Below, piece after piece: positions 17,711 to 27,850 of a stretch of 64,000 nt of DNA. The stretch is from Spirochaetaceae bacterium. Its GTDB lineage: Bacteria; Spirochaetota; Leptospiria; Leptospirales; Leptonemataceae. Made by a program: the position numbers and the translations under genes. Numbering within the stretch: position 1 is the stretch's first letter; the number at the start of each line of letters is the position of its first letter. The stretch is taken from assembly GCA_002729885.1 (NCBI GenBank), contig PBUB01000021.1, positions 472,451-536,450 on the forward strand. Reading direction: 5' to 3'. The notes below the pieces were generated by a model. That model searched no databases. It was given only the letters and a program-made list of their open reading frames with translations, and was not told where the DNA came from.

Positions 17711-19662
17711 AACCAGAAATGCCAGGAAGAAAAATGAAGCCCTATCTGAGATTTGCCAGGGGTCTGGATGGATGGGCCCCGGTTATTCTGGCAATGATCG
17801 CAATCCTGGCCAGCGCCCTGGTTCTGGCTCGCCTGGGTCTTCCAGATAAAGAATCGCTCACTCTGGATCGATTCATGAATGTTCCCTCCAGGGATCTGTC
17901 CGTAAAAGATCTTAAATACTATGTGCGAGTGCTTTCCAGTTATCATATGCAGGGTCGGGAGTCCGGCCGCGAATCGGGAAAGAAGGCCACCGAATTTCTG
18001 CTGGAGCAGTACCGCGATTCCAGTCTTAGGGGCTTCTTTGATGGGGAATTCACACAGGCCTTTGCCTTTAATGCAGGTATAAAATCCAGGGACACATCAG
18101 TCTACTTTTCAGGTGCAGACAATTCCAACGCTGAAGCGGGGGAGTCCCCGAATGAAAGCGAAGCGAAGAAAGATAGAATTGAAGCTGTGCCGGTAGCCTA
18201 TGCGAAACCTTCCAGTGCTCGTGGAGATATTATATTTGGTGGATTCTGCGTTTCTGCGCCGAGCAAGGGATTCGATGAGCTGGCCCGAATAAATGTGAAC
18301 GGAAAGATAGTTCTTTGCCTTCGCTACGGACCTGGCGGTCGAAGCGGTCCGTACCGGGAGGCCATTTCCTTTCGTGACAAATACCTGGCATTGAAGCAGA
18401 GAGGAGCTGCGGGAATTATCTTTCTGGGCCATCCTGGAACTCCACCTGTGTATGCAGAGTTCTTCGGTGGCACGGAAAAAGAAGGTCCTCCCGCTATATT
18501 CGTAGAGCCGCAGCATTTCTATGATCGAGTTGCATGGCTGGCCGAGCACGATGCGAAACTACGAGAATCCGAAGCTGAGTATTCGCCTCATCTGGGACAG
18601 TCTCTGGCCACTGCAACGGTCAAAATGGATTACGAAAAGGAGAAACTTAAGGCCCAGAATGTGGCTGCCAGTATCAAGGGTAGTTTCGAAGAGGGAAAAA
18701 GCAAGAATCGAAAATGGATCATCGTTGGAGCTCATTACGATCATCTGGGTATGGGAACCTTTGGTAGTCTGGAAGGAGCCGGCAAGGTTCATAATGGCGC
18801 AGACGATAATGCCTCCGGAACGTCTGCTGTGCTGGAGCTGGCCTTCTCTCTGCGGAAGATGTATGAGGAGAATCCCTCTATTATTCCCGAGCCCTACGAT
18901 GTTGTATTCATGCACTTTGACGCAGAAGAGCGAGGCCTGTACGGGTCGGAGTATTTCGTAGACTCATCGTTCTTTCCAGGGGAAAACACAGTGGCAATGC
19001 TGAACCTGGATATGGTGGGAATGCTGCGAAAGGGCAAAGGATTACAGTTTCAGGGAGCCCAGACGGCAGATGAGTCCTGGAAAGAGATGGTGGAATCTGC
19101 CTACGCCGCATCAACCTTTGCGGAGGGAGTGGATCTTCGCTTCTTTCCCGGAGGAAATGGCCCCAGCGACCACAGTCCTTTCTATAGAAAGAACGTTCCT
19201 GTAGGATTCTTCTTTACCGGTGAACATTCCCATTATCATAAATCCACCGATGACTTTGATCGGCTGAACTATGAAGGTCTGTACGACATTACTTTCATGG
19301 CCCGGGAATTGATACTCAAGCTTGTGACCGCGAAGCAGCAGATTGAGTTCCAGCAGGCTCCGGAAGTACAGCGATCGGATCTTGAATTTGATGTTCGCCT
19401 GGGTATCATTCCTGGAGGTTACGGGGAATCGGAAGGAGGACTTCTGGTTTCCGGTGTCAAAGAAGATGCACCGATAGCAAACACAGGCATTCAGAAAGGT
19501 GATCGAATCATTTTTCTGGGCGGAAGAGATATTGAAAATATTCGTGATCTTACCGAATTCCTCTACGATGCGAGATTAAATACAGAGTATGAAATTCATT
19601 TCAAACGAGGGGACAAGATCATTCGCTCGAGAACTCAGCTAATTCCGGGGGGAGCACATTAG
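17707..19662 (+). CDS. Secreted or membrane-anchored M28 zinc peptidase with PA and PDZ domains
   Basis: A 651-aa protein. An N-terminal hydrophobic segment (about 20-40) is a signal anchor. A protease-associated (PA) domain spans about 150-260. The M28 catalytic core follows, with zinc ligands and catalytic acids in GAHYDHLG, NGADDNASG, DAEERGLYGSEY, LNLDMVG and the last histidine in HYHKSTDDFD. A C-terminal PDZ domain (about 555-645; GVKEDAPIANTGIQKGDRI) should bind peptide ends. M28 enzymes are aminopeptidases or carboxypeptidases acting outside the cytoplasm. AAAGGAGAG lies 4 nt before the ATG and the gene is coupled to the MFS transporter, suggesting linked peptide processing and transport, though this is inference. 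Confidence 0.9.
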   Translation: MKPEMPGRKMKPYLRFARGLDGWAPVILAMIAILASALVLARLGLPDKESLTLDRFMNVPSRDLSVKDLKYYVRVLSSYHMQGRESGRESGKKATEFLLEQYRDSSLRGFFDGEFTQAFAFNAGIKSRDTSVYFSGADNSNAEAGESPNESEAKKDRIEAVPVAYAKPSSARGDIIFGGFCVSAPSKGFDELARINVNGKIVLCLRYGPGGRSGPYREAISFRDKYLALKQRGAAGIIFLGHPGTPPVYAEFFGGTEKEGPPAIFVEPQHFYDRVAWLAEHDAKLRESEAEYSPHLGQSLATATVKMDYEKEKLKAQNVAASIKGSFEEGKSKNRKWIIVGAHYDHLGMGTFGSLEGAGKVHNGADDNASGTSAVLELAFSLRKMYEENPSIIPEPYDVVFMHFDAEERGLYGSEYFVDSSFFPGENTVAMLNLDMVGMLRKGKGLQFQGAQTADESWKEMVESAYAASTFAEGVDLRFFPGGNGPSDHSPFYRKNVPVGFFFTGEHSHYHKSTDDFDRLNYEGLYDITFMARELILKLVTAKQQIEFQQAPEVQRSDLEFDVRLGIIPGGYGESEGGLLVSGVKEDAPIANTGIQKGDRIIFLGGRDIENIRDLTEFLYDARLNTEYEIHFKRGDKIIRSRTQLIPGGAH

Positions 19663-19665
19663 GCA

Positions 19666-20094
19666 GTGTGGGAAGTCAGTACCTATGGCGGCCTGTTTCT
19701 GGCCGCCTTCCTGGCTGCTACCATTCTGCCCTTTAGCTCTGAAGTAGCCTTCACCGGCGCCATTATGGCCGGGCTGGATCCGGTTATCAGTCTTATTGTA
19801 GCTTCTGCCGGGAACTGTCTGGCCTGCTCGGCAAATTACCTCGGTGGTTATGCCCTGGGAAAACCATTTCTTATAAAGCTGCTGCAAAAGAGAAGAGGGC
19901 GCAGAATCTATCGATTCGTTCATCGAAGAGAGGCTATTGCTCTATTGCTTTCCTGGCTTCCTGTAGTGGGTGATCCTATTACTCTGGCTGCAGGCGGCCT
20001 CAGAACTCATCCCGTACTATTCCACAGTATTGTGTGGCCGCTTCGCATCCTTCGCTATGTAGCCCTGTTGATTGTATTTCAGGATGGCCAATAG
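19666..20094 (+). CDS. YqaA/DedA-like small membrane protein (VTT/SNARE-associated family)
   Basis: A 142-aa membrane protein. GLFLAAFLAATILPFSSEV is the typical first half of the family, LIVASAGNCLACSANYLGGYALG supplies the glycine-rich re-entrant segment, and LLLSWLPVVGDPITLAAGGL is the diagnostic loop with Pro, Gly and Asp. DedA/VTT proteins are linked to lipid scrambling and membrane-potential homeostasis; small YqaA forms have no assigned role. The start is GTG, 3 bp after the stop of the M28 peptidase gene, so it is read as the last gene of that operon. Confidence 0.82.
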   Translation: MWEVSTYGGLFLAAFLAATILPFSSEVAFTGAIMAGLDPVISLIVASAGNCLACSANYLGGYALGKPFLIKLLQKRRGRRIYRFVHRREAIALLLSWLPVVGDPITLAAGGLRTHPVLFHSIVWPLRILRYVALLIVFQDGQ

Positions 20095-20109
20095 TTATCG
20101 CAATGGGTC

Positions 20110-21261
20110 CTAGTAGGGAAAGTAGGAATCCGATGAACTATCGCGATCCGGTTCATCGTTCTCTGGTTCCGTTTTTCTGGTCGGCTTTTTCGAGTCAGTA
20201 TCCCTATTCGAATCCTTCGCGGGTTTTTCTTTCTTGGTCTTCTGTTCCGGTAATTCTGGATCCGGCTCTGGAAGCGTACGTTCTTCTTCTTCTCTTCTAT
20301 CCAATCTGTCTTCCGATTCTTTTTCCACTTCTCGAACGCTTCTTTCTGTAAGCGAAATGGTTTTTCGAATCCCAATGCGAGCATAGTTCATGCTGGCATA
20401 CAACCGCTTGGAAGCCAATCCGTCCGTGCGAGGAATATTAACATTGATGGGATGAATGCTTCTGGCATCGCCGGATATTTCCAGGAAGATATATGTATTG
20501 GAAAGCAGTCCTCTGGGAAAAAACTTACCCAGTCTGTAGCCGTAGTTCAGCGAAACCATATAAACAGGAGTCCACTGCCGAACAACACTGGCCAGGCGAA
20601 AATTTTGTTCTAGCAAATCGAAATTGTATCTGGACTGTCCGTAGCTCTGACCAAATGCGATGTACCAGTTTTCGGCGTTATAATAGGGAAAATACAGAGT
20701 CATATAGGCTCTGTACTCTTCGTAGATAAATTCCATTCTCCGTCCCAGCAAATCCGGCAGAGGATACAGTTGATAGAACAGAGATAGCCTGGGATCGGAT
20801 GTCCGGCGTCCATCATCCGGATAATTGATCAAAGTACCTCTGTAGGTTCTGGGGCTGTTGAATGTCACCGAAGTTCGCATGTACCGAAAGAAACCTTCGT
20901 CTTCGAAAAAGGGAAGTGGGTTGGGAGCCGAACTGATAGCATAGAACGGTCTTTCAATGGTGCTGGATTCAGAATGATTTCTTCTGGTGACTTCAGCTGC
21001 AGAATCGTTTCCATAGAGTCTTTCCAGAGCGGATTTTCTGGTATAGAATGTGACGCTGGAGCTATCCAGACCCCCCGCCAGATTGATCGTAGAGAAGTAT
21101 TCCTCTATGGTCTGACATCCTGCGCCCGTGAGCAGAAGCAGAAATACAAAAATTAAGAGAAGTCCCCTGTTGCAGCGGTAGCCTTCCTTCGAAGTAGGCC
21201 ATGGCTGAAGAAATAAACCGAACCGGGAAAAATTCGAATTAGCTGTTCGCGCTGGATCCAT
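20110..21261 (-). CDS. Lipoprotein with charged C-terminal tail, unknown function
   Basis: A 383-aa protein that I do not recognise. A hydrophobic stretch ends in LLLLTGAGC (Cys49), a good lipobox, but is preceded by about 30 extra residues, an unusually long n-region. The mature part (50-290) is rich in tyrosine and alternating polar/hydrophobic residues (RAYMTLYFPYYNAENWYIAFG), which could be outer-membrane or periplasmic beta structure. The last 85 residues are almost entirely Glu, Asp, Lys and Arg, ending in SYFPY. Its ATG overlaps the end of lon by 23 bp and no other in-frame ATG or GTG is available, so coupling to lon translation is likely. Confidence 0.68.
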   Translation of the reverse strand: MDPARTANSNFSRFGLFLQPWPTSKEGYRCNRGLLLIFVFLLLLTGAGCQTIEEYFSTINLAGGLDSSSVTFYTRKSALERLYGNDSAAEVTRRNHSESSTIERPFYAISSAPNPLPFFEDEGFFRYMRTSVTFNSPRTYRGTLINYPDDGRRTSDPRLSLFYQLYPLPDLLGRRMEFIYEEYRAYMTLYFPYYNAENWYIAFGQSYGQSRYNFDLLEQNFRLASVVRQWTPVYMVSLNYGYRLGKFFPRGLLSNTYIFLEISGDARSIHPINVNIPRTDGLASKRLYASMNYARIGIRKTISLTERSVREVEKESEDRLDRREEEERTLPEPDPELPEQKTKKEKPAKDSNRDTDSKKPTRKTEPENDEPDRDSSSDSYFPY

Positions 21262-23983
21262 AGATGGAATGAATTACATCGTCGAATGCGCGAACAAAGA
21301 AACATTTAAGACCAGCCCTGAGGTAGTCTGGAAGCTCCTTGAAGTCCCGCAGATTTTCTCTGGGAAGGATGATTCTGCGAATTCCCATGCGCCTGGCTGC
21401 GATAATCTTTTCTTTAATACCGCCCACCGGAAGCACGCGACCGGTAAGAGTCAACTCCCCTGTCATGGCAAATGCTGGGGGCACCGGCTCCTGTCGAGCC
21501 AGACTGTAAATGGCCAGAGCCATGGTTATACCTGCTGATGGCCCATCCTTGGGTGTAGCTCCAGCCGGCACATGCAGATGCAGCTTATGTTTTTCGAAAT
21601 AGGATGTATCGATTCCGAACCTTGTGGAATTGGATTGAACGTAGGAGTACGCGATTTCTGCGGATTCCTTCATAACATCGCCCAGCTGGCCAGTTAGTTT
21701 GAATCCCCCATTTCCCTGGGAGTGCACTATCGCTCCACATTCTATGGAAAGAGTGGCTCCGCCCATGCTGGTCCAGGCAAGACCGGTAACTACTCCTGCA
21801 GGAGGAGTTTTGTATAAAGGCTCTTCCGTGTGGATGGGTGGGCCCAGGAAATCTACCAGGTTTTCTTTCGTCAGAGTTGTGCGATCGGTATTTCCAGTAG
21901 CATGAGCCATGGTGATCTTTCGCATGATCTTTTTTATACGATTCTCCAGGTTTCGCACACCGGCTTCCCTGGAATACTGATCAATAAGATAGTTCAAAAC
22001 ATCATCCGAAAGATCCAGGTCTTCATCCTTCAGTCCGTGTTCTTCCAGAGCATGAGGAATGAGATAGCGGCGCGCGATCTGAGCTTTCTCTTCCAGAATA
22101 TAACCTGGTAGCTTGATAACTTCCATGCGATCCAGTAACGGAGCGGGAACTGTATCCAGGGTATTGGCGGTGCAGATGAACAGAACCCTGGAAAGATCGA
22201 ATCGCACATCCAGATAATGATCGAGAAAGGCATGATTCTGCTCAGGATCCAGTACTTCCAGAAGTGCGCTGGCCGGGTCTCCCTGAAAGCTGCTTCCAAT
22301 CTTATCGATTTCATCCAGCATGATTACAGGATTTGCACTTTCTGTAGTTTTCAGGCTCTGAATGAATTTTCCCGGCATGGCACCAATGTAAGTTCTGCGA
22401 TGACCTTTGATTTCGGCCTCATCTCGCATACCACCCAGGGAAAAGCGAAAGAACTTTCGATTGAGAGCTTCGGCCACGGAGCGACCAATGGATGTCTTTC
22501 CCACTCCAGGCGGGCCTACAAAGCATAGAATGGATCCGGATATGCGACCGGTCTTTTTTCCTGTGGAGATGTATTCCAGAATTCGCTCCTTTACATCGTC
22601 CAGTCCATAATGATCTCGATCCAGGGCTTCCCTGGCTTTGTCGATGTCAAAGCTATCCTCTGTATATACGCCCCAGGGAAGCAATGTAAGCCAGTCCAGG
22701 TATGTATGGGTAACGTTGTATTCCGGCGAAGCTGGCTCGATTAACTTGATCTTTTCCAGGTTATCCTCAATAACCTTTTTCGCCTCTTCCGGAAGGCTCA
22801 GTTTCTTTAGCCGTTCCTGAAACTTTTCCAGCTCCGCTTCTTTATCATCTTTTTCGAGTCCCAGTTCTTTCTTAATCGCCTTCAATTGTTCGCGCAGAAA
22901 GAACTCCTTTTGCTGCTGAGTAATCTTTTCTTCGATGCTCTGTTTGATCTTTTGCTGCAGTTCGAATAGCTGTATTTCTTCCTGGAGCAATCGTAAAAGC
23001 TTTCTGGCACGAGGGATCAGAGAATAGGTTTCCAGGATTTCCTGCAGTTTGTCTCCATCCGAAGTCATCATCGACGAAATCAAGTCCATGATAAGTCCTG
23101 GCTTATCGTAGGACAGGCTGGACAGAAGCATTTTGAGCTGTTCCTGAAACAGCGGATTTAATCGAAGAAGATCTCTTACTGAAGTGATGAGTGCCAGGGT
23201 ATATGCCTTGAGCTCCTGGTTTGTTTTTTCTGGATCCTCATGGTAATCCACTTCCCAAATGGCCATTCCCTTATCCGGCGACTGAACCAGTTCTTTTCGG
23301 GAAAACCTTCGCACAGTTTGCACCAGAAGCTGCAGACTGTCCTCTGCCTGGTCTGCTCTCAAGATCTTCAATGCCGTGCCTACTTCATGGTATTTGCTTT
23401 CAATGGGTTTCTCTTCGTTTAGCTCCTTCGTCAGTACCGCGCCAAAGTATCTATGGGAATGCTTCAGTGCATATTCGATGATGGGAACAAAATCCTGGTT
23501 AGAAATTTGTATGGGCAGGGTAATCCCTGGAAAGAAAGGCCGCTCGGCGATGGGCAGAATGGGCAATCGCTGTGGTAGAACTTCGGCGGCAGGTACAATG
23601 GAATGGGGAGCAAAATCTCCTATAACCTCTGCATCCACCGGTCCTGTGCTTTCGCCAGAGTCACCGGAGTCCTGTGAACTGTCCGAGTCCTGACTATCGT
23701 CAGGCACTGTGGAATCTTCCGATTCATTCGATCCACGAAGGGAATCCAGGTTTCTCCCCACCCGGTCATCCGATGGTATTGGCTTATCTGTGTCGCTGCC
23801 CGCAGGCTCATAGAAAGAATTCCTTTCGGAGGAGCCAGGGAATTCTGTGCCAGATTCAGAATGGTTTCTAATTCCTGAATCTGGATCTCGGTGACCGGAG
23901 TTGTTTTCCACGTCCGATCTTGCTGAAGTATCGTCCGTAGATTGTTCCTCTCGATTATCTTCCTTTCGGTGATCTTCTGTCAT
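21239..23983 (-). CDS. lon: ATP-dependent protease La with acidic N-terminal extension
   Basis: A 914-aa Lon protease, which degrades damaged and regulatory proteins in the cytoplasm. In order: a Ser/Asp/Glu-rich extension (1 to about 130), a Lon N domain from [14 protein letters not shown], a coiled coil with [20 protein letters not shown], the AAA+ module with GPPGVGKT (about 487-494), and the protease domain with catalytic serine in KDGPSAGI (about 815) and lysine in [10 protein letters not shown]. Everything after residue 130 is standard. The extension contains no ATG that could serve as a later start before the conserved domain, so it is probably translated unless a non-ATG start is used. 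Heat-shock control is expected but no box is visible. Confidence 0.95.
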   Translation of the reverse strand: MTEDHRKEDNREEQSTDDTSARSDVENNSGHRDPDSGIRNHSESGTEFPGSSERNSFYEPAGSDTDKPIPSDDRVGRNLDSLRGSNESEDSTVPDDSQDSDSSQDSGDSGESTGPVDAEVIGDFAPHSIVPAAEVLPQRLPILPIAERPFFPGITLPIQISNQDFVPIIEYALKHSHRYFGAVLTKELNEEKPIESKYHEVGTALKILRADQAEDSLQLLVQTVRRFSRKELVQSPDKGMAIWEVDYHEDPEKTNQELKAYTLALITSVRDLLRLNPLFQEQLKMLLSSLSYDKPGLIMDLISSMMTSDGDKLQEILETYSLIPRARKLLRLLQEEIQLFELQQKIKQSIEEKITQQQKEFFLREQLKAIKKELGLEKDDKEAELEKFQERLKKLSLPEEAKKVIEDNLEKIKLIEPASPEYNVTHTYLDWLTLLPWGVYTEDSFDIDKAREALDRDHYGLDDVKERILEYISTGKKTGRISGSILCFVGPPGVGKTSIGRSVAEALNRKFFRFSLGGMRDEAEIKGHRRTYIGAMPGKFIQSLKTTESANPVIMLDEIDKIGSSFQGDPASALLEVLDPEQNHAFLDHYLDVRFDLSRVLFICTANTLDTVPAPLLDRMEVIKLPGYILEEKAQIARRYLIPHALEEHGLKDEDLDLSDDVLNYLIDQYSREAGVRNLENRIKKIMRKITMAHATGNTDRTTLTKENLVDFLGPPIHTEEPLYKTPPAGVVTGLAWTSMGGATLSIECGAIVHSQGNGGFKLTGQLGDVMKESAEIAYSYVQSNSTRFGIDTSYFEKHKLHLHVPAGATPKDGPSAGITMALAIYSLARQEPVPPAFAMTGELTLTGRVLPVGGIKEKIIAARRMGIRRIILPRENLRDFKELPDYLRAGLKCFFVRAFDDVIHSIYGSSANS

Positions 23984-24213
23984 CTCTAGTTACGAATCCT
24001 TTTGAGCCACGTCCTGTGCAAGAAACATCCATGACATCATTGGCCGGTATGTGCAACGGCTTCGGAGACATGGGCATAGACTGCCATGGACTTAATACGG
24101 GATATTCCCAATATGCAAGCTAGATTTGATTGAATGCCCGGAGTCGCGCCTCGGAATCCATGCCATTGGGCCATTGGACCAAAGAACTCCCGGAATAGAT
24201 CAGATATGTTGGA

Positions 24214-25479
24214 TCAAGACTCGGCAGCGGATAATAGTTTTCTGTAGGGATCCAACGCTAATTGCAGGCCATCCTTTCTGCCCAGTAGCTCTGCCAGGTG
24301 AGATACCACGCGGTCCACCAGAGCATCCGGACAACTGGCCCCGGCCGAGACCAGAACTCGAATGGGACCGGAAGCTCCATCAATGCGGCTACCGGGAAAC
24401 CAGTCCCGGGTTGTCACAACCTGGGAGGTATGAGCATTTAGATGCTGGATTTCCTGTAGGCTCTTGATTTCCTTTTCATCCTTAACGTAATAGGTGGGAA
24501 GCTGTCTTTCGCAGAGTTCTACCAGATGAGATGTATTGGAAGAGTTATAACCTCCTACGATAATAGCCACATCGCCCCCTGATTCCAGGAGAGCATACAG
24601 AGCCTGCTGATTTTCCGAAGTGGCATAGCAAAGTGTATCCCTGGTATCTGCGAAGCGATCGCCCGGCTCATTGGTCTGGAAGTGTGTGGCCATAATTCCC
24701 TTCAGATACTCGCTGATTTCATGGGTTTCTGTGGCCAGCATGGTGGTCTGATTTACAACACCGATTCTTTGCAGATCTCGCTCCGGCTCGAAGCCGGGAG
24801 AGTAGCGTCCGTCGAAGTGTTCCAGTAATTCGTTAATGGGGCGTTTGCCGGAAATGAAATCTCCGAGCTGCCGTGCCTCTTCCATATCCTGGATCACCAG
24901 GCTGGGGGCCGATGATCTGGCATGCGAAAACGTAGCGCGGGTTTCCTCATGCCTGGCCCTTCCATGGATTATTATGGTATAGCCTTTTTGACCCAGCTGC
25001 TCGGAGCGATTCCAGACCTTTTCGACGAAAGGACAGGTAGTGTTATAGGTCTGGGTCTGAATACCTCTGGATTCCAGATCCTTGAACATTTCTACAGTGG
25101 TTCCAAAGGCAGGGACAATTACGATATCGTCCGGCTTGAGCTCGGAAAATGGAATCAAAGAAGTTCCATCCGTTCGCATAAGGAATCGAATGCCCCGGGA
25201 AATCAGATCCTCATTCACGTGCGGATTGTGGATCATTTCGCTTAATAGAAAAATGCGACGATCCGGATTCTCATCCAGCGCTCTGTAGGCGATCTCAATG
25301 GCATTTTCCACTCCAAAACAGAAGCCAAAGTGACGTGCTATGCGAATTTCGATATCACCCAGATCCAGGCTGGAAGGACTCAAATCCTTTCTGTATCGAT
25401 CCGATTCCTTGCGGGCCTTCTTGATGGTGGATATGATTTCTGACCGGTAAAAGAGAGGTATGTCAAATTCTCGAGCCAC
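24214..25479 (-). CDS. ispH: 4-hydroxy-3-methylbut-2-enyl diphosphate reductase, long form
   Basis: A 421-aa IspH (LytB), the last enzyme of the MEP isoprenoid pathway, producing IPP and DMAPP. The three cysteines that hold its iron-sulfur cluster are visible in GFCFGVENAI, TTCPFVEKVW and GASCPDALVD, with the conserved EMIHNPHVNEDL between the first two. The roughly 40-aa N-terminal extension and overall length fit the longer form seen in cyanobacteria and plastids rather than the roughly 315-aa E. coli type. The start is GTG with AGGAG 6 nt upstream. It lies 92 bp downstream of lpd on the same strand. Confidence 0.94.
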   Translation of the reverse strand: MAREFDIPLFYRSEIISTIKKARKESDRYRKDLSPSSLDLGDIEIRIARHFGFCFGVENAIEIAYRALDENPDRRIFLLSEMIHNPHVNEDLISRGIRFLMRTDGTSLIPFSELKPDDIVIVPAFGTTVEMFKDLESRGIQTQTYNTTCPFVEKVWNRSEQLGQKGYTIIIHGRARHEETRATFSHARSSAPSLVIQDMEEARQLGDFISGKRPINELLEHFDGRYSPGFEPERDLQRIGVVNQTTMLATETHEISEYLKGIMATHFQTNEPGDRFADTRDTLCYATSENQQALYALLESGGDVAIIVGGYNSSNTSHLVELCERQLPTYYVKDEKEIKSLQEIQHLNAHTSQVVTTRDWFPGSRIDGASGPIRVLVSAGASCPDALVDRVVSHLAELLGRKDGLQLALDPYRKLLSAAES

Positions 25480-25571
25480 GTTATCTCCTGATCCGACTAT
25501 TTTCCCGGACGTGCGGGTCTTTCACAATAACAACGCCGGTGGCGGCCGGCTACCCGGGCTGATGTCATCTT

Positions 25572-26999
25572 CTAAATATTGATGGACTCGCCCAGACTCT
25601 GAGCCGCCGCTTCCATCACAGCCTCGGAAAGGGTAGGATGCGGATGCATGGTACGGGCGAAATTTTCCGTTACCAGTTCCGCTTCCATTCCCAGCTGCAT
25701 TTCTGCTATCATTTCAGTGGCTCCCGGGCCTACAATGTGCACTCCCAGAATACGACCGTGCTTCTTTCCGGAGAGTATCTTGCAGAATCCATCTGTATCT
25801 CCGGCAGCTCGTCCTCGTCCGGACGCAGTGAAAGGAAACTGGCCCTTGCTGTATTCAATTCCCTGATCTTTTAACTGCTGTTCGGTTTTTCCTATGGAGG
25901 CCACCTCTGGATGACAGTAGGTGCAGGAAGGAATGATATCGTAATCTATGGGTTCGTAATGTATATCATCTTTGCCGGAGCGATTCAAATAAATGGCTTC
26001 AGCAGCGCGAATCGCTTCATGGGAGGCTACGTGGGCCAGAGCCGGTCCCGGAATACAGTCGCCGATGGCGTAGATACCCGGCACATTCGTGGCGTATCTT
26101 TCATCCACTTTGATGCGATCTTTTTCCAAAGAGAGATCCAGCCCCAGGTTTTCTGTATTGGCCTGGATGCCTATAGCAACAAGCACCGCGTCGAACTCTG
26201 CGGATTGGTCTTCGTCTTTTTTATTCTTGTATTGAATCTTGATTCCCCTGTCGGTCTTTTCAACCTTGCTTTCGGAAATGGAAAGTTCGCAACGAATCCC
26301 ACGCTTGTCGAAACTCTTCTTGAGGGCCTTCGATACCTCTTCGTCTTCGATGGGCAGCAGTTGCGGTAGCATTTCGAAGATTGTAACTTCGCTTCCCATG
26401 CTGCGATAGAAATCCGCGAATTCCACTCCAATGGCCCCGGCCCCGATGACAGCCAGGCTTCCTGGCGCCTTTTCCAGACTCATGGCGCTTCTGTAGTCCA
26501 GAACCGTGCTTCCGTCGAAATCGAGACCAGGTAGGGCTCGAGCTCTGGCACCGGTGGCAATGATGATGTCTGTGGCTTCGTATTCGGCTACGGTTTCCTT
26601 TCCATCTTCGCTGGAATGAATTTCGAGTTTGCCCGGCGATTTGAATCGGGCTTCTCCGTTAATGACGGTAATGTTGTTCTTCTTCATCAGATAGTCCACA
26701 CCCATGGACATCCGGTTGGCTACTCTTCTGGACCGATCGATGACAGTTCCGAAGTCCGCCGATGGATCCTGCACCGATAATCCGAACTCCCGGGCTTTCT
26801 TTATTTTCTCCAGTAGATGAGCGCTTTCCAGCAATGCCTTGGTGGGAATACAGCCCCAGTTCAGACAGATTCCACCCAGGGCTTCCTTTTCTACTACTGC
26901 ACTTTTTAAGCCCAGCTGGCTGGCTCGAATGGCAGCCGAATATCCGCCTGGTCCGCTTCCTATAACTATTACATCAAATCGATTTTCCTGTTCGGCCAT
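25572..26999 (-). CDS. lpd: Dihydrolipoyl dehydrogenase
   Basis: A 475-aa flavoprotein, the E3 component of 2-oxoacid dehydrogenase complexes, which reoxidises dihydrolipoamide with NAD+. FAD-binding GSGPGGY (15-21), the redox disulfide GGICLNWGC (Cys45 and Cys50), the NAD-binding GAGAIGVEFADF, the second FAD motif YAIGDC, and the C-terminal catalytic pair in MHPHPTLSE are all present. No E1 or E2 genes lie nearby, so it presumably serves complexes encoded elsewhere. ispH follows on the same strand; a short GC-rich inverted repeat (GCCGG/CCGGC) sits between them. Confidence 0.95.
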   Translation of the reverse strand: MAEQENRFDVIVIGSGPGGYSAAIRASQLGLKSAVVEKEALGGICLNWGCIPTKALLESAHLLEKIKKAREFGLSVQDPSADFGTVIDRSRRVANRMSMGVDYLMKKNNITVINGEARFKSPGKLEIHSSEDGKETVAEYEATDIIIATGARARALPGLDFDGSTVLDYRSAMSLEKAPGSLAVIGAGAIGVEFADFYRSMGSEVTIFEMLPQLLPIEDEEVSKALKKSFDKRGIRCELSISESKVEKTDRGIKIQYKNKKDEDQSAEFDAVLVAIGIQANTENLGLDLSLEKDRIKVDERYATNVPGIYAIGDCIPGPALAHVASHEAIRAAEAIYLNRSGKDDIHYEPIDYDIIPSCTYCHPEVASIGKTEQQLKDQGIEYSKGQFPFTASGRGRAAGDTDGFCKILSGKKHGRILGVHIVGPGATEMIAEMQLGMEAELVTENFARTMHPHPTLSEAVMEAAAQSLGESINI

Positions 27000-27090
27000 G
27001 GTCTATCCAGTCTGGAGGAAGGAAGCTCTCCGTAAAGCCAATCCCGGGCAGCCTGAATGGATTGCGGCGATGCTGGAGTGGTACTTTTTT

Positions 27091-27144
27091 GTCGGACCGA
27101 CGTTAATGGTCGGACCGATGCTTCTGATCCCACCGATGCTTTTA
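27091..27144 (+). repeat. Three imperfect 18-bp tandem repeats
   Basis: Units start at 27091, 27109 and 27127. Units 1 and 2 share GTCGGACCGA and then diverge; units 2 and 3 share the central ACCGATGCTT. The array lies between lpd and the CMD-like gene, 60 bp upstream of the ECF41-type promoter. It could be a protein-binding array or a neutral slippage product. Confidence 0.7.
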
Positions 27145-27203
27145 GCCGGGGCCCGGTTTTCCCATCTGGCTGTTCGAGAAACCAGGGAATTTTTTTCCGC
27201 GCC

Positions 27204-27230
27204 TGTCACAAAGGGAGCTGCCGGATCGTC
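27204..27230 (+). promoter_or_regulatory. ECF41-type promoter, TGTCACA-N16-CGTC
   Basis: TGTCACA at 27204-27210 and CGTC at 27227-27230 are separated by exactly 16 bp. This is the consensus I recall for promoters recognised by ECF41 sigma factors, and an ECF41 gene lies just downstream in the same operon, so positive autoregulation is strongly suggested. Transcription would begin within a few bases of the first ATG (27239), giving a leaderless message or a short leader if the ATG at 27263 is used. Confidence 0.82.
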
Positions 27231-27238
27231 ATCCTTGC

Positions 27239-27838
27239 ATGGAACTAAAACACAATCATGTAATGGAAAAACCTCTTCTGGCTCCGGCTCCGCTCAAAAA
27301 TTGGAAAGCAAAGCTGGCTGCATTTCTATCAAAGAAAATGTTCGGACGAGTGCTCAGCCCAATTCCGATTCTCTATTCCCGAAATCCGGCCATTCTTTCC
27401 TTTGCTTTGAAAATCGAAAGCACCTTTGCCCGAAAACTAAAACTAAGCGAGCAGGACAGAACCATGGTGCGGCTTCTGGTCTCCCTGGAAAACGGCTGCT
27501 CCTTCTGCGGCGACATGGCTCTGGCCGATGCCTTCAAAAAAAAGCTGGATCGACAGAGATTTACGGCTCTGGTGAATGGGAACGAACAGTCTGCGAAATT
27601 CTCGGAATCGGAAAAGGCTTTGATTCGTTTTGTGAGGAATCGTATGGAAGGGCATGTTTCCGCGGCAGTCATTGATGAGTTACGCAGGTATTTTGATGAG
27701 CGTCAGATCGCAGATATTGGATGGTGCATTGCTGCAGAGACCTACTACAATACCCTGGCTCTCACTTTCAGCATCGAATCAGATGGACTTGTAGCCAGTT
27801 CTGCATCCGGCAACTCCAGAATGCGGGCGGCCAGTTAA
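27239..27838 (+). CDS. Carboxymuconolactone-decarboxylase/AhpD-like protein of an ECF41 module
   Basis: A 199-aa helical protein. ENGCSFCGDMAL carries the CxxC and nearby acidic residue of the CMD/AhpD family, and QIADIGWCIAAETYYN matches the following helix. Members act as peroxidase-like thiol enzymes or decarboxylases; many stand-alone ones are uncharacterised. CMD genes are among the typical neighbours of ECF41 sigma factors, and this one sits 12 bp before such a gene and behind its promoter. I keep the ATG at 27239, but the ATG at 27263 is equally possible given the predicted transcript start. Confidence 0.83.
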   Translation: MELKHNHVMEKPLLAPAPLKNWKAKLAAFLSKKMFGRVLSPIPILYSRNPAILSFALKIESTFARKLKLSEQDRTMVRLLVSLENGCSFCGDMALADAFKKKLDRQRFTALVNGNEQSAKFSESEKALIRFVRNRMEGHVSAAVIDELRRYFDERQIADIGWCIAAETYYNTLALTFSIESDGLVASSASGNSRMRAAS

Positions 27839-27850
27839 GCGGGTAAAAAT

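Noticed and set aside
26839..27675. A 278-codon plus-strand frame that looks like a gene by length
   Set aside because: Its first part is antisense to lpd and its end overlaps the CMD-like gene out of frame. It has no domain and consists of repeat-derived sequence in the middle.
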